Shown here piece by piece: positions 13,401 to 22,955 of a stretch of 64,000 nt of DNA (the stretch's first letter is position 1; each line of letters opens with the position of its first letter). The stretch is from positions 103,776,314 through 103,840,313 of the forward strand of contig OY755042.1 in assembly GCA_963576565.1 (NCBI GenBank), read 5' to 3'. The stretch is from Aspidapion aeneum. Lineage: Eukaryota; Arthropoda; Insecta; Coleoptera; Brentidae. Both the position numbers and the translations under genes were made by a program. The notes beneath the pieces were generated by a model. That model had not been told where the DNA came from. It searched no databases and saw only the letters and a program-made list of their open reading frames with translations.

Positions 13401-16400
13401 TTAAGCCACGCAAGGGGGGACGGAACCTCCGATTTAAACTGGACACGGCAACTAAGCGAACCAAAATGGCGAGGCGAAAAAATCTAATATTTTTAGCAAA
13501 CAAATTTTAAAAAACTATCTGGGTCGTGGGACCAGAAAATGTTGATGTTTTGAGGTTGGTAGAGCTGCGGGACTGTAAGCGCTGGCCGTTTTATAAAATC
13601 TGGGTGCAAAAATCCTTAAAAGGACGATGTAAAAATATTAATTTTTCCGAGCCACACAAAGACAATATAGAGGATTGGCACTCACCTTTTCAGCTGTTTC
13701 CGTCGTCCAGAGGAGCTCCTCTCGCTGGCCCAGTCGTTGCAGTCGATCCACACTAGAATCACTTGTTTGTGTAATGGTTTAGTTTGATTTTCTAAGAATG
13801 TTATTGGATTTTTTGGTTAATAGAATTTATCACCATGCTGCGTGGTGATCTCGATAGAATACGACAGACGAATCCTTTTTTGGTTACGCCTTTTTGCGCA
13901 GATTCATTTTTCGTAGATGGCGCTGGCGTTTTGCTTGTGCCAATCAAATTGAAATTGTGTGGGTTTTCCGAATACGGGAATTTGGCGCAAAATTTGAATT
14001 TAAAATTAAAGTTGCACGAACATAAGCTTACATCTTTTTGTAAAGGCAAATCATAAACGCAATTTCATATAAACATTACGTGGCTACTTTTTTTTTTAAT
14101 TTACAAAAACTACCTTAAATAAAAGTGGTTTTTGAGACATTAATGTTTAGGTATATTTTTCTTGTTCAAAGTCACAGACAAAAGCTTAGGGCCTGAATGT
14201 TAGGAAAGTATAGGGTTGTTTCTGAAAACCTGGGCCAAATGTATACAACTTTTTCATGTTTTTAGAAAAAGTCAAAGTATTATAAATGGAAAATCAAAGT
14301 ATCCATAATTATAGGTGATGATAATTCATATGTGAGTGGGCCTTGCAGCCCTTCTACTGCAACTACCAGTGGGTATGTTGCGGCTCACTTTTGAGTGGTT
14401 TCTCATCACTGCATGTGTAGTCCTTTAAAAAGGTTAGCTATTAGTTTGAGTGAGACACTTTTGACTGTTCAGATCGTCTAAATCAATTTGAGGTTTACTG
14501 AAAGTGTTCTGACATAAACGTGCAATAGCCGAACATTCGCACAGTACATTTCTGGCAGTTTCATCATCATAATTATAGATACTCTGAAGAGGTACATACT
14601 TAGAACGCCACCTACCTTTTTGGAGCTTTTATAATATTCATCTTGTCAAATTGAGCTACAACTATAATTGGATATTTACATTTTGTACAAAGATATTGCC
14701 GCTGGTATTCAAGTAGCTTTTTTGCTGATATTCTGGTCACAGTTCCTACAAAATACAAAAAATGTTACAGGATGTAGTAAAACCCCATTTATTTCCTGTT
14801 CAAATACAATTTTAAATTTGAATTATTTACCGCGATTACTCTGATTGGTGGACTAAAAGCCGTGCCTCCCATATTTGTTAGTGACGTGTGAGCATACCAG
14901 AATATTGACAATTCACCAAAGTTAAAGAGTAACTCACAGGGAGTATGGGGCTGGGCTGGTGCAGTGGAAGAAAACAACGAAGAGTGTTGTGTCTGGTTCT
15001 TTTTTATTTTCAATCTAGGAACCAGACACAACAAACACTCTTGGTTGTTTTCTTCCACTGCACCAGCCCAACTCCACACTTCCTGTGAGTTACTCTGCAA
15101 CTTGGGGCCCCACGTTGGGCGCCAATTGCAGACTGAATTAAACTTTCTCAACCTGTTGACATTTTTAAAAATATGTATATTTATATAAGTATTGTCCTAA
15201 TACCAAAGTTTTAATGTGTTCTAGATATATGTATCTTAAAGTATTTAAACAGTTTTCTTTTTAATAACTTAAACAAAAAAGTAACAATGACTGGGATATC
15301 AATAACTGGATTTTCACAAAAATACTATACTATCACTAACTGGCAAAAAAATTTCATTTTTTACAATTTTGACAGTGCAAATCAATCAGGAAATATTTAA
15401 ACCTACATTTTGCAATTTAAAAAAGTAATTTTACTACAAAACTAACAATTTTATGATTTTCTTCCTCAATTTTTGGGATTAAGGTATAATATGGACATTT
15501 TACCTTACCTGATATTTGTATGAACTTCCCAGTGTGCGCCTGTCCAGGAAATGTAGTAAAACTGATATGGGACCAAGGTGGCAAACTGTAAATTCTGCAT
15601 GTGACATTATTCTTAATTGTACATTTGGTTTTGCCATTTTCATGCAACAATTTTTCCTGAACATTAAAAATTGCTTGGTCCCAGGATTTTAAAGTAGTTT
15701 CTGGGTCATTCAGCAGTTGGTTGGCTAATTTTGGGTCAGATTCTAGCAGTTCAATAAAGCTTGAAACAGAAGCTATCTATTATAAATCGGAAATGCAGCA
15801 CAAACAATATAGTTATTTCAACAGACATTTTTCTAAATAAAAAGAGGGGGGAATTACATTACATTACCCCAAGATGTAAGTCACAACTGGCAATACAGTA
15901 CAAATTTTAGGTATAAGCTGTTTCCCCTGGAAATGAAATAATAGTCTCATACATAAATCAAGTTGACTTATTTTTTCAGTTAGGTAAACACACTCAATTT
16001 ATATAATATCATAATTTAGTATATTAGAATATTTTTAAATGTTTCCTTAAGAAATTACTCTAGAATAAATGAATTTACAGTGGCAGATCCAGGATTTCCA
16101 CAGAAAAGGAGCCAAGGAGTCAGCAAAAATCTTGATAAAAACTAAAATAAGTTTTTTTGCTGTTTGAATGTTGAACTGTAACAACCACTTTGCTAATAAT
16201 TTATTTCCAAAATTTAAGCTGGGTTTATACAGAGACATAGCATAACATAAGACAACATAACATTACATATCATTATCTGATTACTTACACAGACTTTTTT
16301 TCATTACTTAGCTTAAAGCGTTTCTTAATATAATCATAATATGACGTAATAAGGAACACTTAAGGCTAAGTAACGAAAAAAAAAGTCGGTGCGATGGGCT

Positions 16401-18439
16401 ATTAAAATCCTAAATAATGACGTTGCGGTCATGCGCGTAATGTGATTTCACAGAAGACATGACATAAAAAGATAAAACTGCATCTTTTTATGTCTCATGT
16501 TATGTTATTTTTCTGTTTAAACACCAACAGGGTTGGTCATAAGCTTAACACTGTTATATTATAGAAATAAAATTTCGTACTTCCATTGTCTTTATTTATT
16601 TTAAAAACACAACTAAACTAACAGTGTACACTTGATAACGGTTGGAGATACTTACTAACCGAAACGTTGTGTTTTTAAAATAAATAAAGACAATGGAAGT
16701 CCGAAATTTTATTTCTACACAATCATTGTCTACGAGTTTCAAACTGTTATTATACGAGGGGTGAATAGCTCTCACAATCGGTGTACACATTTCTCACAAT
16801 CAAATCAAATCAAATCAAATCAAATCGTTTATTGGTGTTAGATACACAAAGTGTTTACACAAGTCATAATTTTTTTTTTTTGAACAATAATTTATCAAAA
16901 AAAAAACGTTCTAAAAAATTCTACTAGTAAAAGTTCAAATAGTTTTGCACTATATTTTTTTTTTTTAATATTTGGGAAATACTTAACTAAATTCTAAAAT
17001 ACACCTAAAGTACATACTATAAAATAGTGACTATAAAAGAAAATTTGGTCATAAAAAAGGACACATTACTCACATAAAGATTGATAAAATCTTTACACAA
17101 TCCATCCCAATCACTCACAATCTGTGACAATCTTACCACAATCCTTCACAATCCCTCACAATCTTTACACAATCCATCCCAATCTTTCACAATCCTTGAC
17201 AATCTAAACATGTGGTCTCTTCCAAAAACTTTCGAATGCCATTCTGCGAGGGGTGAATAGCTCTCACAATCGGGGTACACATTTCTCACAATCTTCCCAC
17301 AATCCTTCACAATCTTTGCACAACCCCACCTCACTTGTGTAAATACTTTATGTATGAACAACATCAATAAAGATCTATCTATCTATCTATCTATCACAAT
17401 CTGACCAGAACCGAACGGAACTAACCTGAACCAAACAGAACCAACCGGTACCGAACCGAATTGAACCGATCCCAACCAAACCAAACCCGAACGGAACCGG
17501 GCCCAACCGAACCGATTGGAATTGAACCCAAATCCGAACCGAACAGAACCAACCTGAACCAAAACCAAACCGAACGGAACCAACCCGAACTGAACTCTAA
17601 CTGAACCAAACAGGACAGAACCAAACTAAACCGATCCCAACCGAAACTAAACCGATCCCAACCGAAACTGAACGGAACCAACCTGAACCGAACCAACCTG
17701 AACCGAACCGAACAGAGCCAACCCAAACTGAACCGATCCCAACCGAACGCGATCCGAACCAAACTGAACCAAAACAAACCAACCCATCCCAACTGAACCC
17801 AAACCAAACCTAAATCAAGGCTTCCCAGCTCTACCAAAACCACCCCAAACCCAACCTTTCTACAAATATAATTAAACTTATCCTGATCCAAGATCCTTTT
17901 AATTTATTGGTTAAAAAAATATGAATGCCAGAAAGAAGGGAAAATTAAATCAAAATATTTTATTTTATGCCTGTGATGTGGCAACCTCGCATTTCCAGTC
18001 AGTCAAGGAATATAAGAATAAAACCCCAGCAAATGGCCCAAAGTCCATAGTATCTATGCCCAATATCCCTGTGTATGTGATTTTGTGTGCATTTTAGATA
18101 GAAATTGAAAAGTGTGTTTTTTATTACAAAAACTAGTTTTTTTTTAACTTTCCGTACCTAAATCAGTTTCAAGATCCCTAAATTACTATTTTCAAAAAGA
18201 ATCGTCATCAAAAAATGTCTCGTTTTAGTGTCCGGATAGTGCACCGAAACCCTATGTTTCTGTATAAAATCATCTTTAGTTTAAGGAAAACAATAACAAC
18301 TACCCACTTAAGAACATAAAAAATATAATATGAGAAATTCTTACTTAATATTAATGGAAAAGTACTTTTCTTTATCCAGATGCTGCAGGACATCTATTAC
18401 ATTGAATTTATGGTATAAAAGTAAAAAATTATCGCACAT
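4472..18439 (-). CDS. MCM9: DNA helicase MCM9, 5' six exons (N-terminal domain through Walker A), partial
   Basis: Exons on the minus strand, in transcript order: 18439-18345, 15776-15509, 14745-14616, 8701-8498, 6345-6129, 4717-4472. The start ATG at 18439 has an in-frame stop two codons upstream. Exon 2 carries the N-terminal MCM helical part (GKFIQISG). Exons 3 and 4 carry a zinc site split by an intron (CTKC, then CTNPEGC) and [11 protein letters not shown] and [11 protein letters not shown] of the OB fold. Exon 5 has [11 protein letters not shown]. Exon 6 starts the AAA+ core with [12 protein letters not shown], Walker A GDPGTGKS and [19 protein letters not shown]. These blocks match vertebrate MCM9 more closely than MCM2-8. 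MCM9 works with MCM8 in homologous recombination and mismatch repair in the nucleus. Phases agree for exons 2-6. The exon 1-2 junction is off by one base as read, so a micro-exon, an assembly indel or a lesion is possible. Walker B and the C-terminus lie left of the window. Introns are swollen by transposons. Confidence 0.88.
5020..5980 (+). mobile_element. LINE reverse-transcriptase fragment in an MCM9 intron
   Basis: The plus frame from about 5024 encodes the palm and thumb of a LINE reverse transcriptase: [15 protein letters not shown], the catalytic FADD ([11 protein letters not shown]), then WSPQYD and QRKCLKAM of the C-terminal part. The frame breaks at a T9 run near 5741. The following frame ([14 protein letters not shown] ... 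[10 protein letters not shown]) completes the usual CR1/Jockey-like C-terminus to about 5900. It is 5'-truncated and has no endonuclease. It lies antisense to MCM9 between exons 6129-6345 and 4472-4717. Confidence 0.85.
6631..7540 (+). mobile_element. Hairpin-ended, (CTGT)n-bearing interspersed element, copy 1
   Basis: One of three copies in the window (others at 41523-42276 and, inverted, 52493-53105). The left end is an imperfect hairpin (AGCTCACAC ... GTGTGAGCT, 6632-6669). It is followed by a conserved stretch, a (CTGT)n microsatellite at about 6771-6863, and a conserved block with 'aaatttggta'. Then come four tandem units of about 110 bp, each with 'gatatcaaacgaaaggtaat' and a poly-G tract. 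The right end is another hairpin (about 7467-7511). There is no coding capacity. The ORFs over the microsatellite are artefacts of CTGT/ACAG repetition. It sits in the MCM9 intron between exons 8498-8701 and 6129-6345. Confidence 0.8.
7541..8190. other. MCM9 intron sequence; one unpaired 'ACAGGGTGTCCC' repeat end
   Basis: At about 7631 there is 'tacagggtgtcccag', the end motif seen on the inverted-repeat elements at 30188, 38762 and 55678. I found no matching inverted end nearby, so this may be a one-ended remnant. The rest up to exon 8498-8701 is AT-rich intron with nothing I can name. Confidence 0.4.
8765..10162 (-). pseudogene. BEL/Pao reverse transcriptase C-terminal part and RNase H, cut off
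   Basis: 465 codons continuing the polyprotein of 10191-12965 after a frame change. [12 protein letters not shown] holds the reverse-transcriptase catalytic aspartates (FIDD in place of the usual YVDD). [14 protein letters not shown] and [12 protein letters not shown] are typical of Pao [32 protein letters not shown] and [10 protein letters not shown] are the RNase H active-site region. [11 protein letters not shown] is the conserved Pao block after it. The frame ends at about 8765 where the element is truncated, so no integrase domain is present. Confidence 0.85.
10191..12965 (-). CDS. BEL/Pao Gag-protease-RT (N-terminal part of polyprotein)
   Basis: 924 codons from ATG at 12965. The N-terminal region has the DUF1759-type gag pattern: [19 protein letters not shown] near residue 120, then [10 protein letters not shown]. 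Two zinc-knuckle-like CxxC clusters (CKLC, CINC) lie around residues 370-420, and a long N/S/Q-rich linker follows at about 430-530. A retroviral-type aspartic protease shows as [13 protein letters not shown] near residue 550. Reverse transcriptase begins near residue 790 ([27 protein letters not shown]). The frame ends at HPGG just before the catalytic block, where a frameshift puts the remainder into the next ORF. The length of the intact frame suggests fairly recent insertion. Confidence 0.85.
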   Translation of the reverse strand: MSLKKLENQRKVSISRITETYNLGTKAKSDSSSLPIFKAFYESLDDHYEQFKNIHNDIIGLLKDDDDDEFEVQDKIRKDTDLFYHQAKVLFSSLCSDSVHSNFTPATSHYSRSDDLGPLKVPCFNGNVKKWPTFYDVYSCLVHENSNYSDIRKFQHLLTFLEGEPLNILSSIKLTASNYAIAWKVLTDRYQNKRLSASTYWNSIYYANSLKGNQSAKDLRVLVDTFSENIAALENLEFPVTSWCFCLFSILLSKIDQTTRTAFELKYSTTEIPTYQNLIQFLINQCRALETVQLSPQNTQMQPSTSKQKKPNYSNSSNQKYNSYSNNQYKSSPPSNFLAHTDSQVSNKQSNIQFRQNQQSYKCKLCNNSFHPLSQCGVFISKSPSDRFTYVKQQSLCINCLRSNHQVIDCSSTYNCRVGRHRHHSLIHLSQMTDSIRQNSSQSFVNSSQNSNQNSNLNQSFNSNQVAVPSTGTTLSYQNSNSSLSQQNPSFVQPSSNSIQINSNPNTSTNQYSSLSTLTPRTTVLLATIKLEVLDSRGNYQPVRALLDSGSQANLISEACLNRLGLPRNKISIPVLGLNQSSSATNGISTCTIRALGQQEPTFSIQVFVLPKLCSNMPSVQVDSSNWSHISNLKLADNQFYNPGPIDLLLGAQLYTEIVQSGRIPGPHGLPSAFETVFGWVLMGQTQNINISPQVNSYFTSCEQSLDFNIRRFWELESIKSKTFLSPEEKRCEEIFQKTTTRDISGRFTVNLPFRHIDPPDLGDTYSVAYRQFLSLESRLIKNSNFYNSSLIPRSEPRPQLCSYLPHHGVLHLDKSTTKLRVVFNPSIKGSKGLSMNETLLIGPKLQADISEILLKFRFYSIVFLTDIKQHFLQIQINPIHRDYQRLLWRFDPNEPLQEYRLNTVTFGVSSSPYLAIRTSHPGG
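12966..14600. other. Probable BEL leader/LTR zone and MCM9 intron
   Basis: This is upstream of the BEL gag start in element orientation. It should include the untranslated leader and a 5' LTR, but there is no second LTR to compare it with. On the minus strand a possible primer-binding-like stretch starting TGG (TGGTCCCACGACC, plus-strand about 13524-13536) would put the LTR to its right. This is weak. ORFs here (13526-13756, 13801-14056) show no recognisable domain. From about 14100 to 14600 I see ordinary intron sequence. Confidence 0.3.
14926..15125 (-). mobile_element. LTR-retrotransposon leader remnant: primer-binding site plus long hairpin
   Basis: On the minus strand TGGCGCCCAACGTGGGGC at 15124-15107 looks like a tRNA primer-binding site of an LTR retrotransposon. 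Immediately after it is an approximately 75-bp inverted repeat (14926-15000 and 15018-15096, with few mismatches, loop about 17 bp), so the leader sequence is present twice head-to-head. No gag or pol remains. It lies in the MCM9 intron between exons 15509-15776 and 14616-14745. Confidence 0.55.
16561..16716. repeat. Inverted repeat, about 50-bp arms
   Basis: 'ataaaatttcg...cttccattgtctttattta' at 16566-16612 is repeated in reverse complement at about 16668-16716, with a roughly 55-bp spacer. The arms are near-perfect, so the RNA would fold into a strong hairpin. It lies in the first MCM9 intron. It may be a small foldback element. No target duplication was identified. Confidence 0.65.
16795..17395. 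repeat. LINE 3' tails and degenerate CACAATC array
   Basis: At 16797-16835 (AAATC)n is joined to 'gtttattggtgttagatac', which on the minus strand reads like a LINE 3' end with a GATTT-repeat tail. From about 17060 to 17320 the motif CACAATC(C/T) recurs irregularly. At 17330-17395 'caataaagatctatctatc' plus (TATC)n is a plus-strand LINE 3' tail. A segment near 16755-16800 ('gaggggtgaatagctctcacaatcgg') is repeated at 17250-17300. Confidence 0.6.
17396..17830. repeat. Degenerate (AACCG)n tandem array
   Basis: About 430 bp of diverged pentamer built on AACCG/AACCA (opposite strand CGGTT). All ORFs covering it (minus strand, G/F/W/V-rich) are translations of the array. Short arrays of the same pentamer occur at 4208, 51463, 54340, 61115-61260 and 61350-61392. 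Confidence 0.85.
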
Positions 18440-19100
18440 TTTCTAAATTTCCAAAATTAAAAAATTTTGTTTTTAAATTTCTAACCTTTCGGTTTGTTTA
18501 CAACTAAAGAATAGAAATTGGTGCTGATACTGAGCAACACGAGTCGCGGTGGTGTTACACGGAAGATTCAAACGGTGCAGTACACTACCTCCTCGAATAT
18601 GAAGTAAAAGTAGGGATTTATAAATGTAAATTTCTAAGCTACTTTTTATTTAGACCTAGCTAAAGCTGATTGAATATGAATGACAGAAGATTATGGTTCA
18701 AATCTGTCTCTTTTTTACATTAAGTATATTTAACCACAGAACAGTGTTTAACCCAAGGACTGTACACAGAGAACAGGACGGTCCACTTCCATAAGCCCCA
18801 TATATTCCAAATTTCGCTACGTCACAAAATCCTCAAGGTGTCGAGCCATCCTTCTATGATACTACTCATCCTTCTCAAAAGACCCTTGATCTGTTTGATA
18901 GGGTGGTCTTTCCTTTTCTATTCACATTAAATGAAAAAGGACAACCGAACTTATTGATTTTTTTCGCGAATCCAAAGTGAGGTTAATTTTTCCGTGCATT
19001 TCGCATTTTTATTTATTTTAAGGGAAAAAATTTGTGGAATCTTGGTTTTGTATTGTTATTTTCGATATTTTAAACAATTTTCGGAATCGCAAAATCCCAG
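18440..19100. promoter_or_regulatory. Intergenic region between divergent MCM9 and THAP-like gene
   Basis: About 660 bp separate the MCM9 start codon (minus) from the THAP-like exon (plus). A shared or bidirectional promoter is possible by position only. I see no TATA box or other element I would call. Confidence 0.3.
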
Positions 19101-20603
19101 GAGCATCCTGTGCGGTTTCTGGATGTAAATCCAACTATTCGAACTTAGAAGTTCTACGTTTATGAGTTTTTTTAAATTTCCACCTTCCAATGACTGTTCC
19201 CAAGACTATTTTGCAAGAGTGGCTAAGGCGTTGTGGAAAAGACAATATGGATCCCACGAAAGCATTTCTACAGAACAGTTTTCGAAATTCCTTTTCAAGA
19301 TAAATTGCTAGGTAAATATAATTTTTAACATTTTTTTAAATCTATTTAGGGCCACATTCTTTAATTATGTAAGGTTAAAATTCAGGATCTTTTGCCGCCC
19401 TTCTCCTGTCGTAACGCATTTTCAAGAAAAATATAAAAAAATCATTCAGTGTATAGTCCTTGCCATAGGCAGTTACACTTTTGTGACTTTGACATAAACA
19501 TACCTATTTCCGAGCCTATTTCCAAGCATATTTCCTAACCACAAATATATTAAAAATTAAATATGTTGTGTAGGTATACCTTATGTTGTGTTAAGCCTAA
19601 ATCATTTAGTTGTAATCTGCAGTTTTTTAAGTGCTGGGTGGAAAAAAAATATGCCACTTTAGTCAAACTCAGTATGTAGGTATGTGGGCACAATAGATCC
19701 ATATGTGGTCACAGTGCATGGAGGTCCAGCAGGGCCTGCCACCACTTTTGAATACATACATACCTTATGTTGACAAAAAAAAATGTTCTCATAAAAACAA
19801 CTCAACAACATACCATTTTTCAGATTTTTTGATAAAGAAATAGGTTAAAAATGTCACAAAAGTGTAATCTAACCTATGGCCAAGACTATTACACAAAGGT
19901 AACCCTCCCCCCCCAGAGATTACTTAATGTAACACAAAGCCGCATGTGAATTTATTTAGGCCTGTGTGTTCATCTATGCACAAGGCGTGATCAGCTGAAC
20001 CAAATTTGTTCCCATCCTACAGGACTTTAATTAATTCTTGATCCTGTAGTGTATTGTAGTGTCCTATGGAGTCCTGTAGACCTACTGTGGGCAGCTGATC
20101 ACCCCTTGTCTATGAAGAAACCTCTACAACCACAAAAATTAGACATTAAACATACTTTTTAATTTTTTTTTCTGTAAATGTGCAATTTAATTGTTTTTCT
20201 GTTTTGTACTAATTTGACTCCAATAATAGTGAAGTTATCAATAGTGCCAACTTAATTTGGGACACCTACTGTAATTTTGACAAAAATGTCATAACAAAAT
20301 AATACTTGGACAATTTCTAAAACCTCATGTTTTTTTGTGAATTCCATATGTACTAGAGTACAAAATTTACACTGTAGAAACTACCTATTTTTAAAAAAGT
20401 TCCTTATATACCTATGTTTTTTTATTACAGGCTTATGTACTTCCAAAACAATACTAAAGAATACATCTGTGCCAAGTCAAAACCTATTAATGAAACCAAT
20501 AGAAGTTGATCCTGAAGAGCCAACTGCAGGTACAAGCATCGAAATCAAGGAACATTTGCTGGTTGATGTTGGTACAAAAGAAAACTATTTAGTTAAAGTC
20601 TGA
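19101..20603 (+). pseudogene. THAP zinc-finger-like gene, two exons, frame-broken
   Basis: Exon 19101-19311 follows a good acceptor (cccag) and starts ASCAVSGCKSNYSN, the first half of a THAP (C2CH) DNA-binding domain. FFKFPP and EWLRRCGKDNMDPTKAF follow, as in THAP proteins, but they lie in different frames, an in-frame TGA follows the first block, and the closing C-x2-H is not clean. After donor ctag/gtaaat, exon 20431-20603 (acceptor attacag) continues open in a matching phase for 57 codons and ends ENYLVKV-stop. It is acidic/serine-rich, with no domain I know. Either a decaying gene or one with assembly indels. An upstream exon with the start codon was not found. It could instead come from a P-element-type transposase, which also begins with THAP. 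Confidence 0.5.
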
Positions 20604-22680
20604 TTTTTTTTTGTTTTGTGCAAATTGATAGAGTTATTGTTGAATTTTTTGTATCAGAGTCTGCTATTGTACGAAAATGAGTATTCAGTTGGTTTGTGAC
20701 TGTTAGTGTGTGTCTTTAATAGTTTCAGAATCTATTCTAAGTTTAATTTAGTTGTTTTCTTTGCCTCCCCAATAATTTATTTATAATGTTCTAAGTTTTT
20801 GTTTTGTCAATTTTATCAATTTTAGTTTTTGCACAATGGAGATTTTGCTTTAGCACAGTTTTTTTAAAGATATATTTATATTTTTTATATATATTATTAA
20901 AATGTAATATATTATTATATTTTTTTCAATTCTTTAGAAGCTAATGTCATTTAATAAAAACAAAATGATGCTGAGAAGTAAAAAGGTCTTGCAGTTGGGT
21001 AAAAAATACTAGGACATTTCTTAGAAAGGTAAAATACCTACATGTCCTAGATTTTTTGCCCCCATGGTTCATTCTTCTTACATTTCATTTATCAAATTCA
21101 GGATTTGTTATCCTGATGTTTATGGTAACAAATTCCTTATTGCTTCTAATCAATAACCCCACTTAATGGGTTACAGGTTTGTTATTTTTTTGCTATTATG
21201 AGTAATATAACAAAAAAATTCTAAAAATGTATACAGATGCCTAAAGACTTTATCTACTTAGATAATTTCTAGTATTATAAATCAATTAATATAATAAATT
21301 TGGTCGAAATTAAAATAGGAAAATAACTTTTATTTAATCATTTTATTTTTTATCTTTAAATATGTAAACATGTATCCTGAGATGATATCTTTGGGGGCAC
21401 TAACATATACCTCATAAAATCAAACCTATATGTAACATTTAGATGAAGCAATACAAACAGGACAAAAAGTGAGATTTTAATTACTAAAATAATAAGGGAC
21501 AAAAAGCTAGTACTGCTGCTAGTTAGGTGAAGTTGAGCAATATACACACCTCAGTAGGTACACATGTTATTACCTTTTAAACATAGCAATGTTGTAGAAC
21601 ACTCTACATCAGTTGAAAGAAAAAACTGTATAATGTATTGACAAAACATTTAATTTATCATGTCATGTGGAATGAGGTTTCATACTATACAAATGACATG
21701 ATAACTGAACATTTTTGCCAACAATATCTCGTTTTTACCAAAGACGGTCAGTTTATGGTCCTTGGTTTTTTCTATTCAACTGATGTGCCATGTTCTACCA
21801 CAAGCCGCTACTGACAGAAAGTGAATATTTCTTAAGTGCAAAAAATACCTCTGGGCCTGTTGCTCATCAATAGCAAAAACTTTGTACAGGGACTTAATAA
21901 ACCATATTTTTGTTGACCCTGTTAGTCCTTAAAGGTTGTGCCAGGTCCTGATTCTTATCAGTCCTGAGTGGTCATTAAAAGTGTCGAGATATTGTATAGG
22001 TCCTTACATATTGATGAGCCCCTCACTTTAGGTGGTACTACTAGGTGATAAGTGGAATGAAATGTATGCATTGTTCTACACGAATTAGCAATAAATTTTT
22101 GGTCCTGTAGTGGATTGCAGTGTGCATGTAATGTAAACCAGAAAAATAATATACAAATGCTACTTTCTGATAATGGTAAGTTATTTGCTTCTTGAAAACC
22201 ATAAAAGCTTAAGAAGATTTGCTAATAGAAATTGATAAGTAGAATAATGTAGTGATTAAGACAGCAAAAAGCCGGGCAATATAGTGTCCTGCACAGTCCT
22301 GTAAATGAATTTTGTACACCTACTATGGGCAGCTGATCACCCCTCATAGGCTTAGGTATTCTAATGGGGAGTAAAATACTATTCACAAAATATTCTAGAT
22401 GATATTCCAAATATTAACATGTTTTTTTAAGCAAATGCTGATGAATGACAATGAAAAAATTTATTTGATTTTATTGATGATTGAGGGGTTCTGTAAACTA
22501 TTTTCTGCAGAAGATACACCTAGGATATTTTTACATAAAATTGTATATTATTATTATCTTTCTACATTACAGCGAGACATGGTTAAAAAAAAAACGTTTT
22601 AAAATTAGTTTTTGTTTATATTTTACGAAAAAGTGAGGTTATGTCGTTGAGTTGATCAAGCATAATTAAACACAAACAAA
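20604..22680. other. Intergenic, AT-rich, no gene seen
   Basis: No coding signal. A motif around 'gggcagctgatcacccct' occurs here (about 22327) and at about 20093. A longer related block at about 19985-20110 resembles 26990-27070 inverted, so these are fragments of one dispersed repeat. Confidence 0.5.
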
Positions 22681-22955
22681 TCCGCAGGCAGTGATAACAT
22701 TAAACCCAAGGTAATCAAATTATTAAATGATCAAATCACACCAATCTTAGTCTATCTTTTTAACTTGTCATTCATTGAGGGTATATTTCCTGATTCATTA
22801 AAAAATTCCCTAATAATACCGATCTACAAAGCAAAAGAAAAACACTTGCCAAGCAATTACAGACCAGTAGCACTTCTCTCCTTAATTTCAAAAATATTTG
22901 AAAAGCTAGTTCAAAAAAGACTTCTTAATTTCTTATCTAAACCAATGAATACACG
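22680..22955 (+). mobile_element. LINE reverse-transcriptase fragment (fingers region)
   Basis: The plus frame SAGSDNIKPKVIKLLNDQ ... SFIEGIFPDSLKNSLI ... SNYRPVALLSLISKIFEKL is the N-terminal RT block of a LINE. It stops near 22955, where an unrelated repeat begins (the inverted unit at 22972). The catalytic motif is missing. Confidence 0.8.

Noticed and set aside
14789..15188. ORFs on both strands around the hairpin as genes
   Set aside because: They cross the inverted LTR-leader repeat, which generates similar ORFs on both strands.
16797..17395. Possible CRISPR-like array of CACAATC repeats
   Set aside because: Units are too short and irregular, and the context is a eukaryotic intron with LINE tails.
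17383..17891. Minus-strand ORFs rich in F, G, W and V
   Set aside because: They are translations of the degenerate AACCG array, with no start context, domain or splice support.
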